From Gnetum montanum (Eukaryota; Streptophyta; Gnetopsida; Gnetales; Gnetaceae), in contig MNCI01021506.1 in the NCBI GenBank assembly GCA_015680685.1, positions 4,442-68,441 of the forward strand: a DNA stretch of 64,000 bases. Reading direction: 5' to 3'. The translations under genes were made by a program, and so were the position numbers. Below, piece after piece: positions 10,546 to 21,169 of this stretch. Within the stretch, counting starts at the first letter, position 1, and every line of letters begins with the position of its first letter. Under the pieces are notes generated by a model, which was given only the letters and a program-made list of their open reading frames with translations, did no database searches and had not been told where the DNA came from.

Positions 10546-12577
10546 CTGCAATCACACGGGGTCAAGCATTAGTAAAGTTGTTTTCGAAGTTAAATTATAC
10601 CTTTACTGCTTGCCTTAATTAATTTATTTTGTTTTATCTCTATGTGATGTTACCCGAAAGATTATAATAGTGAGTCCGTTTACTTAGGAGTTTTCCAGTT
10701 TTAATTTCCTAGTGTACCTAAGGGGATAAAATTATGTCTGGCACAATTATTCTAAATGTTATAGCTAATTACCCTTAAAAATGTTATTTGGGTGATGATA
10801 AATTCCAAAAAAGTTATGTGCTATTCGACATGTATCCCTCCCCCACGACTAAGCTGAATACTTCGGGTTCAAGTAGGTTTAGACAGAATTAAAATCGGAG
10901 TACCAACATGCGAGATATAGGGAGAAAAGCAAGGGTGTCACACTCGCAAGTCGTAGAGAAAAAATCAAAAAACTCCCCACGTGATTTGTGAAAAAATTAT
11001 GCTAAGTGTTGTGGGGGGTTCGCCTATATATAAGTTATAGGGACGCAATATCACGTACGATACATCGCATACGCAATATTGCGGCCTAACGATGTTTTAG
11101 GCCCAAGGGAAAATATCGAATTTTTAAGGTTTTTCAAAATTAATAATGGAAATTAAGGACATGTGATAGGTGTTTAGGGGTTCTAGGGTAATTTAACTCA
11201 TTTCGAAGGCACGAGTAATGATAGGTGGATGAACTTAAGCATTAAGGCCTTAGGTGGTAAGTGAGACAAAAAGGCCATGTAATGGTTACATAGGAACGTT
11301 GGAATTTAGAGGGATAGTACTAGGGAAAGAATGCTATGAAAAATAGGCTGAGGGTAATAAATGGTGTGTGAGCGGTGTCATGAGTGCAAATTATAAAAAA
11401 TTACACAAGCGGGTCCTCCCTAAAGCAGGTTCCAACCTATAATGCCCTTGTGTAACCACACTTAAAAGTGTCCATGGGCACTCAACGGGTTAAATGTAAT
11501 CCACACTAGTTCCACAAAACACACACATGTAAATATCACCGAGATGAGGTAAGAACTCTACGCTATACGAGACACGAGCTACAATTACATGGACAACAAG
11601 ATGAGATGGGGTATAGAAGGAATTGTAGAGATTGGGATATGAGGTAACTAACTTAGGGCACAATGAATCGTGCATGTAAAGCATGATTAATGTGTCATTA
11701 ACCCATCGTTCCAAGATCAGGACCAAGTCCATTCCTCTGATCAGTGACACCGCATTGTTTCATCCCATGATGAGCAACTATGAGAGTACTAGAACAACAA
11801 GGCATACGATCACTTGGCGTTTTATTCCAGGGAGGAGTGGTTTTTGTTTTGTGGCACTTCCTTTGTTTTCTTTTTCCTCTCTTTCTTTTTTTTCGATTGT
11901 TGAATCCAAAGAAGCCGCCAACCTTCAGGCATGGGTGCATGTCTTTCCAGTGGAACCCCCTAGAACAACATTGGATTTTTGAGTGCCCTCTTGATTACTC
12001 TTACTCCCATTCTTCCTTAGATCTACAAGGATCTTAGTACAACCACATTGCATGAAAACTCCCACAGATGTCACCAAAGAGAATCCACAAGTCCCCTTAA
12101 TGTCACACCCTAATCATTCCCTCTTGGTCCATCCTTCTTCATTCTGGGTACAATGAACACAAAATTAATTTTAAATTTTAAGAATGTTAGGAATATCACT
12201 GTACCCTCAAACAGAACCTCTTATTTGTAGAATGGATGAGTGGATGTAATGAGCTTATTGTCCAAGTAATTGATCACTCGAGGCTCAATAACATAGAACA
12301 CACCTCAACCAATGATCCACATGAGTGTCTTATTCGTAGATGAGATTACTTATAAAAAGATAAAAGAATAAAACAAGAAATTGAAAAATAAAAAGCTAGA
12401 AAACAAAAAGTTGTAAAATTGAAGAAAATAAAAATAAAAAGTGGTTATTAATCCTACTTGTTACTAGAATGGGGGGTATTCCCCATAACTAAATGGTTTA
12501 GGATGGCAAGGATTAATAAATGAAAGATGAGGATCCTTGCATGTTGGAAGTATTGAGACTTGGTCATACTTACCCCA
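10546..12577 (-). other. element internal non-coding region with internal promoter-like module
   Basis: There is no coding frame of note. On the - strand, at about 11090-11020, GATATTGCG/GCGATGTATCG-type palindromes precede TATATATAGG, echoing the palindrome-plus-TATA layout of the LTR. Further downstream, at about 10850, GTCGTGGGGGAGGG resembles the polypurine tract. The older copy has similar stretches near 15945-16200. The block at about 11390-11650 is shared with 16530-16870 of the older element. Confidence 0.5.
11020..11090 (-). promoter_or_regulatory. candidate internal promoter for the coiled-coil ORF
   Basis: The - strand has clustered palindromic GCAATATTGCG, GCGATG and GTACGTGATATTGCG motifs, then TATATATAGG near 11022-11032. 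It lies about 480 bases before the ORF start at 10545, with an acceptor-like AG just before that ATG. A spliced subgenomic transcript is an inference only. Confidence 0.35.
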
Positions 12578-14450
12578 TTAGGGTTCACACACTTGGTTAT
12601 AGTAAGTATAGTGGGGAAATTTATGAGATGTGGTTTCTAGATAAAGAGTTGACCCATTATGATATTTGGGACCATTAGATGGTATGCAAGGATCGGAACG
12701 TTGCCCTCCATGCCTGTGTTCATTGGGCCGTATGGTTGTTGGAGTGTTAATTGGTGGCCCTGATGAAGTAACATGAGGCGTTGGGTTTGAAGATAAGGGT
12801 GCACCATAGTGTTGGACTTGTGTTGAGTTGGAGGATGCAGTGGCCTTGGAATTGTCTTGTCCCTTCTTACGGTCATGTTTAAAGAAGGGACTTTTTTGAT
12901 GTTGAAGAGGCCTCTCACTGCTGTTGGTAATATTAGCATAAGTTATGTTCATGGGTTGTTGTTGTGGTGCAGACACCTTAGGAACAATTGGTGGCGATGT
13001 AGAAGGAGGGAAAGGATGAGAACGTTGAAAATGAGGAGAAGTGTAAGGTACACAAGGTGGTGGTCATGTTGAAGGCATGGGCTGATAGTATTGAGGAGAA
13101 TGATAAAGCGATGAGACAGAGTATGTTGGCCCAATTGGAGAAACATGATGTTGAATGTGATAAGCATTTGGATTCGGAGGATACGAAGGGGGTCTCCAGT
13201 TTAGGGGTGGTTTCCCCCATGACTGGGATTGTTGCCACTGTGATCGAACACAGTATCTCTGTACGAACTATGGGTGTAATGTGTTTCCCCAATGCTCATA
13301 TAAATGTAACAAGATTGAGCACTGGCCCTTAGGGTGATCGTACAGGCAAATGTTGCATTCATACATGTGATTGGTAGTTGAGCTCTTATTTTCCTTATCC
13401 CTTCTTTTCGATTGTCTAATTATACTTTGTCCTACTTCTTGGGGTGTCAAAACTCTATCTCTAATGATATCTATAAATTCTCCACACTTTTTATGTGTCC
13501 ATTCCAACATCTTATTGATCTTTGCCTCGATTTCATCTAATGATTGTTGTACTAGCAAAGATGATTCTTCCTCCTTGAGATAGGTTGATTTCTCCTTTTT
13601 ATGATTATGGACCTTTGTTAAGTTGAGATTCTAGTCCCGTTGAGGTTTTTCAACACTCTCCCATCTAGCCATTTCACCTTCCTCTTTTGCTACCTGCTTA
13701 ATAAGCTCTTGGACCTGATGGGTTCATAGTTCATATAGTTGACTTTGGGCATACATTCCTAGGGTCTCTCTTGTTTCATCACAAAGCCCATCAATGACAT
13801 GATACATTAGCCTTTCTTCAGAGAACTCATGGCCTGGACAGTTGTTTAACAGTGCATAATATCTTTCTAAGGCCATGTCCAAGGGTTCATGTTGTGCTTG
13901 TTTCCACTCTTGGATTTGTTTCCTCAAGGCCGACACTCTTGCGTAGGTTTGATATCTTTCGTTAAAACGTTCTACCATTGTTGTCCAACGTCATATTGAA
14001 TTTGGTTTTAACGATCTATACCATACTTTTGCTTGGCCAACAAGTGTCATAGGAAAGAGCTTGAGTTTTTACCAACCATTATCAATGTTGTTCCATGAGC
14101 AGGCATCGTAGAAGGCTTGTAAATGTTGATGTAGAATCTAAGTCATAGCCTCCTAAAAATTTGGGAAAGTTGTTTAAGTCGAGCCTGGGTAGATGGTTCT
14201 CTTTACGATGCCTACATGAGATTCGAACAGCCTTTTGTATTTGCATTAAGCTTGTAGTGGCTAGTAGGGGTTCATCGTCATCAGGTAACTTATGCTTTCA
14301 TGCTTTGGGATGACGTTGTTTTTGTTTATGTTTATAACAAACCCCCACCTCGGGTTACGTACTCCAATCTTCATTGTCATATAATTTGTTGGTTCTCTAA
14401 TGAACTTCCTCACTAGGTGTGGCATTATCGTAATCTTGTAGGAGAGGCAT
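12578..14450 (-). pseudogene. gag: gag remnant
   Basis: The frames are broken but gag-like features are clear. LPRLDLNNFPKFLGGYD near 14190 matches the leucine/phenylalanine motif before plant gag domains. The segment 13978-13724 has the retrotransposon gag core pattern (ERYQTYARVSALRKQIQEW, LERYYALLNNCPGHEFSEE, VIDGLCDETRETLG). 13558-13268 follows with a Cys/His-containing YECNICLYDHPKGQCSILLH stretch in the position of a nucleocapsid. The tail at 12976-12578 is Pro/Ser/Thr/Gln-rich. No protease DTG or DSG motif follows, so the polyprotein ends here instead of continuing into pol. Confidence 0.75.
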
Positions 14451-14572
14451 GGTTGTGAAATTTTGTGTGAATTTATATGTGAATTTTTATAATTATTTCT
14501 TTCTAAAAGATATATTTTTAATTCCTATACAATGACCTTGTATGATATAACTAATCTAGATAACTAGCACCA

Positions 14573-14590
14573 TCCCTGGCAACGGCGCCA
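14573..14590 (-). other. primer binding site, Athila/Tat type
   Basis: The - strand reads TGGCGCCGTTGCCAGGGA, one base from the 5' LTR edge. It is one base different from TGGCGCCGTTGCCGGGGA, the primer site I know from Athila/Tat-lineage Ty3/gypsy elements. It fixes the element's orientation and superfamily. Confidence 0.8.
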
Positions 14591-14591
14591 A

Positions 14592-15384
14592 TGATGAGTG
14601 CTGAGGTACCCCTACACTCAACCATATGAATATGAGTGTTTCACACATGATCCGATTGAACTCCGCATACGGACTAGTTGTGGTATCTAGACAGTTAGCC
14701 TTAGGTCACAGTTCGTTGTCTTCCCACCTGGACTAGTGTTAACTTTGTCACGTATGGTTTAGTCCAGAGTGAGGTGTATGATGTGATTTCTAACCTAATG
14801 CTACTCCTGGAGGCAATGGGAAATAATATTAACTAAAATAGAAGAGAGAGTGTGATAGAGAATCTAAGCTAGCCTAATGCGATGAGCATCCGTTCCTCGA
14901 TCATCCGTACACATCTTAGACTTCGTGCACGACTACCACTGGGATTACCAAGCGTAGATCCTAGATATGCTACTGGGTTACCAAGTAGTCACACTTAAAT
15001 GCTCGTAATCAGGTTGTACTCATTCCATGTTTTAACAGGAGTTTAGGATGAGAAGAGATTAACTAAGAAAGCAGTAAATAACAATTAATTAAATAATTAA
15101 GCTAAGTAAATGTTGCAATGATGAAGTAATCTCGATCTTTATTTTTAGTCATGTGCGTATCCAAGTATGTCACACTCGAATAAAGGATGTCGTCCAATTA
15201 CAATCACCACATTGCGGGCATACACTGGGAGGAAAAGGGTTGAGAGAAATAAAACAAGAACTAAAACTTAACTCTAAACTAAGAACTCCAAAACTCGGAA
15301 CTGTCTACCTCTTATTTATAGATGAGGAGACAGACTGCGATATCACGTACGCAATATCGCAGTTAACTAAATGGCGACTCATCA
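14592..15384 (-). repeat. right-hand (5') LTR, 793 bp
   Basis: It begins TGATGAGTGCTGAGGTACCC and ends ATGGCGACTCATCA. It has the same length as the left LTR and is followed by the target duplication GACAT. TATA box and palindromic arms are as in the left copy. CG sites of the left LTR often read TG or CA here. Confidence 0.9.
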
Positions 15385-15389
15385 GACAT
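15385..15389. repeat. target site duplication GACAT, right copy
   Basis: Identical to 6778-6782. From 15390 the older element's ORF resumes. Confidence 0.85.
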
Positions 15390-15626
15390 GATGGATTTTT
15401 CTCGAATAGCCTAAAGGGACTTGGGTGACAGTGTAAGTTATTGTCTCTGGATAGGCTATGGTGGAACATCTACTTCTACTCAAGTAGATTGCTCTAAGGC
15501 AAAAGTTTGTTGATGAATGTTGAAGGATTGTGCTTCCTACTCACTTGCTTATCCTCTTCCATGACCTTCTTATCTTTTTCTTCCCAGCCATGGGAGTTCT
15601 CCTTGTGCTCCTCTTTTTGGGGCCAT
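15390..15626 (-). pseudogene. coiled-coil element ORF, older copy, N-terminal part
   Basis: It starts at ATG 15624-15626 with the same Met-Ala-Pro-Lys beginning as the younger copy and the same acceptor-like AG just before it. It continues through a basic, Gln-rich segment, decayed by stops. It is separated from its C-terminal part (6777-4439) by the younger element. Confidence 0.6.
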
Positions 15627-16505
15627 CTACAATTAATCAAGGTTTTGGAATTACTAGAATATTCTCATAAATGAGCAACAATTTGTTACCTTACTCATAC
15701 ACTTAGTTATATCGAGTTCTTAGTTCATTATGATTGTAGAATTAGAAAATTTTTCAATAACAATCCCATTAGTTCTTTAAATAAGTGGTATAATCAATTT
15801 GAAGTCTTCTTAAAGTGGTTTTGGTCTTAACATGAGTGATTTACTTTAAAAATTCTTAATATGTCTCCTTAGACTTACACCTATAATATCTTCTAGTTGT
15901 TTGCAATTTTAGAAAAATCAACTCAAATTTCCCTTATTAGCATCCCACCCCCACAACTAAGGTACTTTAGGATCATGTAGATTCAAAAATCATGCAAATC
16001 AGGGCAATAATGAGCAAGTTATGGGTGCTGGAAGTTACAGTGTCAAAGCTCTTAGCTTCAAAGAAAAATTGGCAAGAACTTCCTTCTTATGAAATTCAGA
16101 AATGAAAAATTTTTCTAGATCCCTTGCACTATTTATAGATTTTATGCATGTGATATTGTAAATGTGACATTGTAGATGCGATATTATAGGTTCCTACGAT
16201 ATTGTAGATATGATGTCAACATAGAAAAATTAAAATTTTTGAATGTTTTTCTTGGAAAAAATTGGGTCCCATAGGATAGTTGGAGGATATGCATCATGTT
16301 GAAAGGGTCTTGACATGGAGATGATGCTTCAGTTGTGAAAAATAAGCATTGAAAGTCTATGATTAAGGAATCTTGGGCAATGAAAGTATATGAGGTATTG
16401 ATGGAATGGATGAGAAAGACAACATTGTTGTGTTATTAGAATGAATAGTGTGAATGACATGGGAAGTATTTATTGTTATTTATTGGAATTGGAAGGCTCA
16501 AGAAG

Positions 16506-16701
16506 ATGTGGAATCGCTTGGCAGGTATAAGATACAATAATTATACAAGTGGGTCCTCCCCAACGCAAACTCCAACCATTAATGTCCTTTTATAACTATG
16601 CTTATGTGGAATCGCTTGGCAGGTATAAGATACAATAATTATACAAGTGGGTCCTCCCCAACGCAAACTCCAACCATTAATGTCCTTTTATAACTATGCT
16701 T
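16506..16701. repeat. perfect 98-bp tandem duplication
   Basis: Positions 16506-16603 and 16604-16701 are identical, beginning ATGTGGAATCGCTTGGCAGG. The surrounding element is old and decayed, so perfect identity points to a recent local duplication or an assembly effect. Confidence 0.85.
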
Positions 16702-17991
16702 AAAAGTGTTAATAGGTACTTAAGGAGTTGAATGTAAGACGTACCTATTTAGAAAAACACACATGTTAGTATCACCAAATTGGAAAAATAACTCTATGTT
16801 ATACAAGATCATAAGTTATGATTATTCATACAGTGAGATGAAATGGTTTTAGAAGGGATTGCAAAATTAGGATGTGAGGTGTCTTACCATAGAGATAATG
16901 AACTCTTGTGTTTTATTAGTGATTAAGGTAATCATTAACCTTTTTGTTTAAGATTTGAAGCAAGTCTAAACCACATTTCAGCAACATCACATCGTTTTAT
17001 CTCTTGGAATTACAATCGTAAGACTATTAATGTTACAAGGAGTATTGCCACTTGGCATATTATCCAAGGGAGGAGTTTATTCATGGCACTTTATTTTTAT
17101 TTTTACATTTCTAAGAAGCTACCTACGTTCAGGCATGGGTAACATGTCTTTCTAGTGGGACCCCCAAAAACTTATTTTGTGCTCTTTTATTTATTATTTG
17201 TGTTAACCCTTTTTAAGGTAACACTTATTTTACTCTTACTTCCATTTTTTGTTAGATCTACAGGGATATAATACAACCTTAGTAACATGATAGAACTTAC
17301 AACAACAATCCAAAAAGAATCCATGAGTTCCCTTAATTTCACACCCTTTTCATTCCCCTTGGTTCTTCACCTCTTGGTCCAGGCATAAGGATTGCAAGTT
17401 TATTCTTAGTTGTATGATGGAAAAGAATATCATTATGGCCATAGTAAGAACCTCTTCTTATTGGAATGGATGGATGAATGATGTAGGTTCACTGTGCAAA
17501 TAATCAATCTCTTATGACTTGATAACATAGGGAAATCGTCACCTTGTTGGGATACCTCTTAGCTTTATTTAAATGTGTTTTATTAATGATAAAAAATTAT
17601 TTACAAAGGGTTTGAAACAAAGTATAAAATAAATGGGCAAGATGGTAAAAAAGTATGAAAAAGTATAAAGAATGAAAAATATTAAAGTATTGAAAAATTG
17701 AAGTAATGAGAAAGCATAAAAGAAAGAGCAAAATGTAAAAGAATGTGAGAACTACAAAGAATTGTAAAACAAAAAATAGAAAGATCACTAAGGTACTTAT
17801 GGTTGTAAATGGGCATTCCCACAACTATTATGAAGATAAGGGAAATGGAAGATATAACAAGTGAAAGATTGGTGAGTAGGTTGGGTAGATTTCTTTGGGT
17901 ACTCATAGTATGGTTTTACTCGTTGGATGTTGACAAGGATAAGCTTATGTGGGCTAGATGGGTGATGAATATGTAAGGCACTAGATGGATA

Positions 17992-17992
17992 C
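17992..17992. other. single N at a structural break
   Basis: The older element's internal sequence is recognisable up to about here. Soon after comes an LTR fragment in the opposite orientation (18066-18244). The N may hide a gap of unknown length. Confidence 0.5.
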
Positions 17993-18065
17993 NATGGGGT
18001 GTACCCTATAGATAATTTCTAGGATGTTCTATAGGCCCATAGAGCATCATTTAATTTTTTACTCC

Positions 18066-18244
18066 AATCATTGTGAGTTAAACCATATGCATTAATTTTA
18101 CTAACTCACATGGGAAGACAACGATCACAAATGCTAACTAATTACTAGTATAATCACATTGCCTTGTCTACAAAGTTTGATCGGGATTGTATGTGAACAC
18201 TCGTATCTCGTATGGTTGGATGTTGGGTACTCCATCACTCATCA
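18066..18244 (+). repeat. inverted fragment of a TGATGAG-family LTR
   Basis: The reverse complement starts TGATGAGTGATGGAGTACCC and follows the first ~180 bp of the LTR at 3388, including the GTGAGTTAGTAAAATTAATG region. It is opposite in orientation to all other family members in the window and is cut off at its left side. Confidence 0.7.
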
Positions 18245-19890
18245 CCTAGTTAGTGATTTATATTTATTTAAGTTTATCTTATGATCTAAATTTTAGGGTG
18301 TGCCTTTTTTATTTGAAATATTTTGGAATATTTAATTAAATCATAATTGTCAAATTTTCACTCTCTAATTAGCTAGTTTTCTTGTACCTTTGGTTTAGAA
18401 CCTTATATGTTGCATGAATATAGAAATTAAGCAATATTTCTTACTATAATGTTCTAACTCCTATATTTTCATGCATAAATTCTAGACTAGTTAAGGGAAA
18501 AGCCCATAAAAAACCTTCAAATCAATTATGACCTTATTTTTTAAGGAGAAAATTGGTGTCTTAGAAGCCCTTGTAGCACTCATTATAAAATTCTTCCATA
18601 AGTGATTATGAGATGCTTGAAACCTTTATTTCACATGAAAATACAAAAATGCCAACAAGGTTTTATTTTAGATAAGTGGATTATTAATAGCATTATTTTC
18701 ACTCATATGATGCTTCATTATGTTAAAATCCATTAAACATCTATATGTACCCTAAAACTTAAATTTGCCATAGTTTATAACAAATGAAATCAAGATATCA
18801 TTATCTTGGTTCCCTAGAAACTTGATTTTAGCTAATGGTTCTATAATTAGGTTACTTCTCATTTCATTTCATTTGGTACTTTGGCTTAATTAGTACCTTT
18901 GACTTTAGCTTAATCACCTTTAGGCATTGTGTACATTAAGAAGACTTGATTTCCCATTGCCTCTTTTTAATGCTTACTAACTCTATTTGCAAGGTTTTAG
19001 AAGTAGAACAAGTCACTTCATTATTCTTGCAGGGAGGAAGAATTCAACTACATGGAAAAGGCACCATTATTTTTTCTAGACATTGATTCAAGTTAGAGTC
19101 ACATGATGTATAATGGCAATAAGTTAAAGTTAATATGATATTTAAGATTGTTAATTATAGTGTCAAATCTATGCCTTCAAAATTTCTTCGACAATCCCTA
19201 TTTATAAGTAGAAAGTTAATAAATATATAGGTAGATGTAATGGCAAAAGTCAAAAGAAAGTTGTGTGAAGAGAACGTTTGTTCTTCTCAATGGTAGAAAG
19301 AACATTAATTCTTTGTAGCAAGCAAACTAACATTGGTATATGTTGTGTGAAAGAGTGTTTCTTTTCTTTAGTGGGTAAATTGACATTAGCATGGGGTGTG
19401 GTTGAGTATTCTTTAATACAACTACTTAGCTTTCATGCTCTCTCAGAGCATGATTTATAAGATTGGATTAAATCATCCACAAGTTTCTTTGAAGAAGATG
19501 AGAGTTGCATGGATGAAATGCATACTTCCTAGTGATGCAAGTAGATCTATGTGACATCAAATCTGCGGAGAAGACATTTTCCATGGCCACTAAGCTTGCC
19601 CTAATGCTTCATCTTAGAAAATAGTGCATAATAAATGCATTGGATGACTTGTACTAAGGCATAAATTAAAAGAATAGTTTGATCTTCATTTCAACTTAAT
19701 TGTGATGTAAACTTGATAATATTATGATCCATATGAAATGAAAATAAGAGTAATAGAATGAAGTAAATCTTATGCATATTTGATAAATTTGAGTAAAGAA
19801 TTTTAGATTAATCCAGATTCAAATCCTAAAATGTTGTTTTATGATGAAATATATGTAGAAATAGTTAGAATGATAGGGAAATAGCTATGC
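18245..19890. other. unassigned AT-rich DNA
   Basis: I see no exon-like frame, terminal motif or target duplication. It is probably decayed transposable-element DNA. Confidence 0.4.
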
Positions 19891-19891
19891 A

Positions 19892-20044
19892 TGGTTGTAT
19901 TTGCATAGTGGTAAGATACTTGATTTGGAAGCTCCAAGTCATGGGTTTGATTTGGGTGGGCAATGTTGAGTTATATAAAGTTCTAATAGGATTATATATT
20001 TTGGGGTGTACATATGTTTCACTTATTTTGGGTTCCAACACCTC
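19892..20044 (+). mobile_element. tRNA-derived SINE-like repeat
   Basis: The head looks like a tRNA gene relic: a box A-like TAGTGGTAAGATACTTG and a box B-like GGGTTTGATTTGG about 35 bases further on. The tail GAGTTATATAAAG...CACTTATTTTGGGTTCCAACACC recurs at 20551-20622, and a related head and tail start is at 25497. It lacks the paired stems of a working tRNA. Confidence 0.55.
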
Positions 20045-20550
20045 TATATTTAAACTAGAAGGGGTAAAATAAGCTTGAAATCATGGGAAATATGTGAGTA
20101 ATAAATCATAAACTCAATGGAATTCAAATAGATTCATAAAGAACTAAAGAAATTCATGAAAGAATGATGAGATCATCAAGAAATAAGTTTGAAATAAAAG
20201 TAATTCATGCGAATGGAAGAGATCTTGGAAAACTTGAAGAGTCTTTAATTTTTATAATTGTATTCCTTGAATCCTTGACTTATTTACACATGCTAAAGCT
20301 TTTGAATGGCTAACCATTATAAAATTTGAAATCTTACTTGTGCATAAATTTTCATTCTCGATGGAGCACTCCACATTGAACCTCTTTAAAAATGCTTTTT
20401 TAATTTAAAAATTTTCATAAATTGTGCAATTAAGAAGTTAGATAACCTTTAAAAACATTAGGAGACATTAATTTTTAACAATGACGTCTCACTACGTTTT
20501 TGGCTTTGTAACCTTAGGTAACTCTAGGTCAAACTTTTGATTCTACTAGG

Positions 20551-20622
20551 TAATACTGAGTTATAAATTTTTATAAATTTTAGGATGTACCTATGTTTCA
20601 CTTATTTTGGGTTCTAACACCC
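20551..20622 (+). mobile_element. 3' end of the same SINE family
   Basis: It matches the tail of the copy at 19892 from GAGTTATA through TGTACCTATGTTTCACTTATTTTGG to GGTTCTAACACC. The head is missing. Confidence 0.5.
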
Positions 20623-20905
20623 CAAAAGACATTAATTTTTTCTTTTTTCTAAGCCATCCATGAAAACAAAGTAACAATGCCCGGAGGTACATGACATACA
20701 AGCAACAAACGTAAGGTCATTGGTAAGGCTTCCATCAACGCTATTCTTCTATGCAAGAACACTTCTAATTTTAAATTTATTTAAATAAAAAGTAAAATCC
20801 CATATGGAGGCACGTAATACGCGAAAGGTAATCTATATGGAAACACTCAAATAGTGCAATTGCAGGCTAAGGGGCTGGGTGTATTCTGCGGAAGCGCTGC
20901 AGACA
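20623..20905 (+). promoter_or_regulatory. upstream and 5' UTR region of the TPR gene
   Basis: It is AT-rich with TATTTAAATAAAA near 20778. An in-frame TAG at 20852-20854 closes the frame upstream. An acceptor-like ATTGCAG ends at 20865, so an upstream non-coding exon is possible. No element boundary was found. Confidence 0.3.
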
Positions 20906-21169
20906 ATGGAGCAGGTGAAGGCTATGCTGGGAGAGGAACTAACAGCCAGAGTGAGCAAGAGCAGGAAAGATGATTTGCCATGCATATGCAGCTGCCTGCT
21001 GAAGGATCTCACGAGCCAGCCTAAATTTAACGAATTACTAGCTCAACTGACACAGACCAGTGGAAGCCCCTGTTCTAAGGACTCCTCTGCAGCTGCTGTT
21101 TGGAAGTCCCAAGGCAATGCTGCATTTTCCTCTGCGGATTATCGCCATGCTATTCACTGCTACACCAAG
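20906..21169 (+). CDS. TPR protein (TPR9-like), exon 1
   Basis: The first ATG after an in-frame stop begins 88 codons ending at a GT donor (21170), phase 0. Residues 1-55 form a helical N-terminus with KDDLPCICSCLLKDLTSQPK. Residues ~64-88 begin TPR 1 (Trp-Lys-Ser-Gln-Gly-Asn...Tyr-Arg-His-Ala...Tyr-Thr-Lys), whose second helix is completed by exon 2. The Asp-Asp-Leu-Pro N-terminus followed directly by TPRs resembles plant TPR9 (At1g33400-type) proteins, in which TPRs precede a SET domain. That resemblance is from memory. TPRs bind partner proteins; the substrate or partner here is unknown. The start cannot be earlier because the GTG at 20879 is not a plant start. Composition is GC-richer than the surroundings, as expected for a conserved exon. 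Confidence 0.85.

Larger units (their letters stand above)
6783..15384 (-). mobile_element. complete 8.6-kb non-autonomous LTR retrotransposon (gag plus unknown ORF, no pol)
   Basis: It has two 793-bp LTRs starting TGATGAGT and ending ACTCATCA, a 5-bp duplication GACAT, an Athila/Tat-type primer site next to the right LTR, and a polypurine tract next to the left LTR. All of these place it on the - strand. In transcription order it holds the 5' LTR, primer site, gag remnant (about 14450-12578), an internal stretch with palindromes and a TATA-like box (about 11100-11000), the ~930-codon coiled-coil ORF (10545-7757), polypurine tract and 3' LTR. No aspartic protease, YXDD reverse transcriptase, RNase H or integrase motif was seen on either strand, so it would need a partner element for mobility. 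Confidence 0.85.
3388..17991 (-). mobile_element. outer (older) non-autonomous LTR element, interrupted and truncated
   Basis: The visible parts are the 3' LTR (3388-4250), polypurine tract (about 4251-4262), coiled-coil ORF (4439-6777 continued at 15390-15626), and AT-rich internal DNA from 15627 to about 17991. The younger copy of the same family (6783-15384) is inserted in the ORF. Its leader-like stretches at about 15940-16210 and 16530-16900 align with 10850-11090 and 11390-11650 of the younger element. The gag part and the 5' LTR are missing: the alignment stops near the N at 17992. Confidence 0.65.

Noticed and set aside
11683-12037. Overlapping frames of 80-99 codons on both strands
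   Set aside because: They overlap each other within the non-coding interior of the LTR element and include a poly-T-derived Phe/Leu run. No conserved motif.
12857-13332. Two + strand frames of 71 and 91 codons
   Set aside because: They lie opposite the gag remnant and have no similarity of their own; antisense shadows.
19892-19970. Functional tRNA gene
   Set aside because: Only the promoter boxes are recognisable; the cloverleaf stems do not pair and a repeat tail follows. The same holds for the heads at 25497, 36330-36392 and 36455-36514.
20879-20905. Upstream start of the TPR protein at 20879
   Set aside because: That codon is GTG, which is not a normal plant start. The first ATG in frame is 20906.
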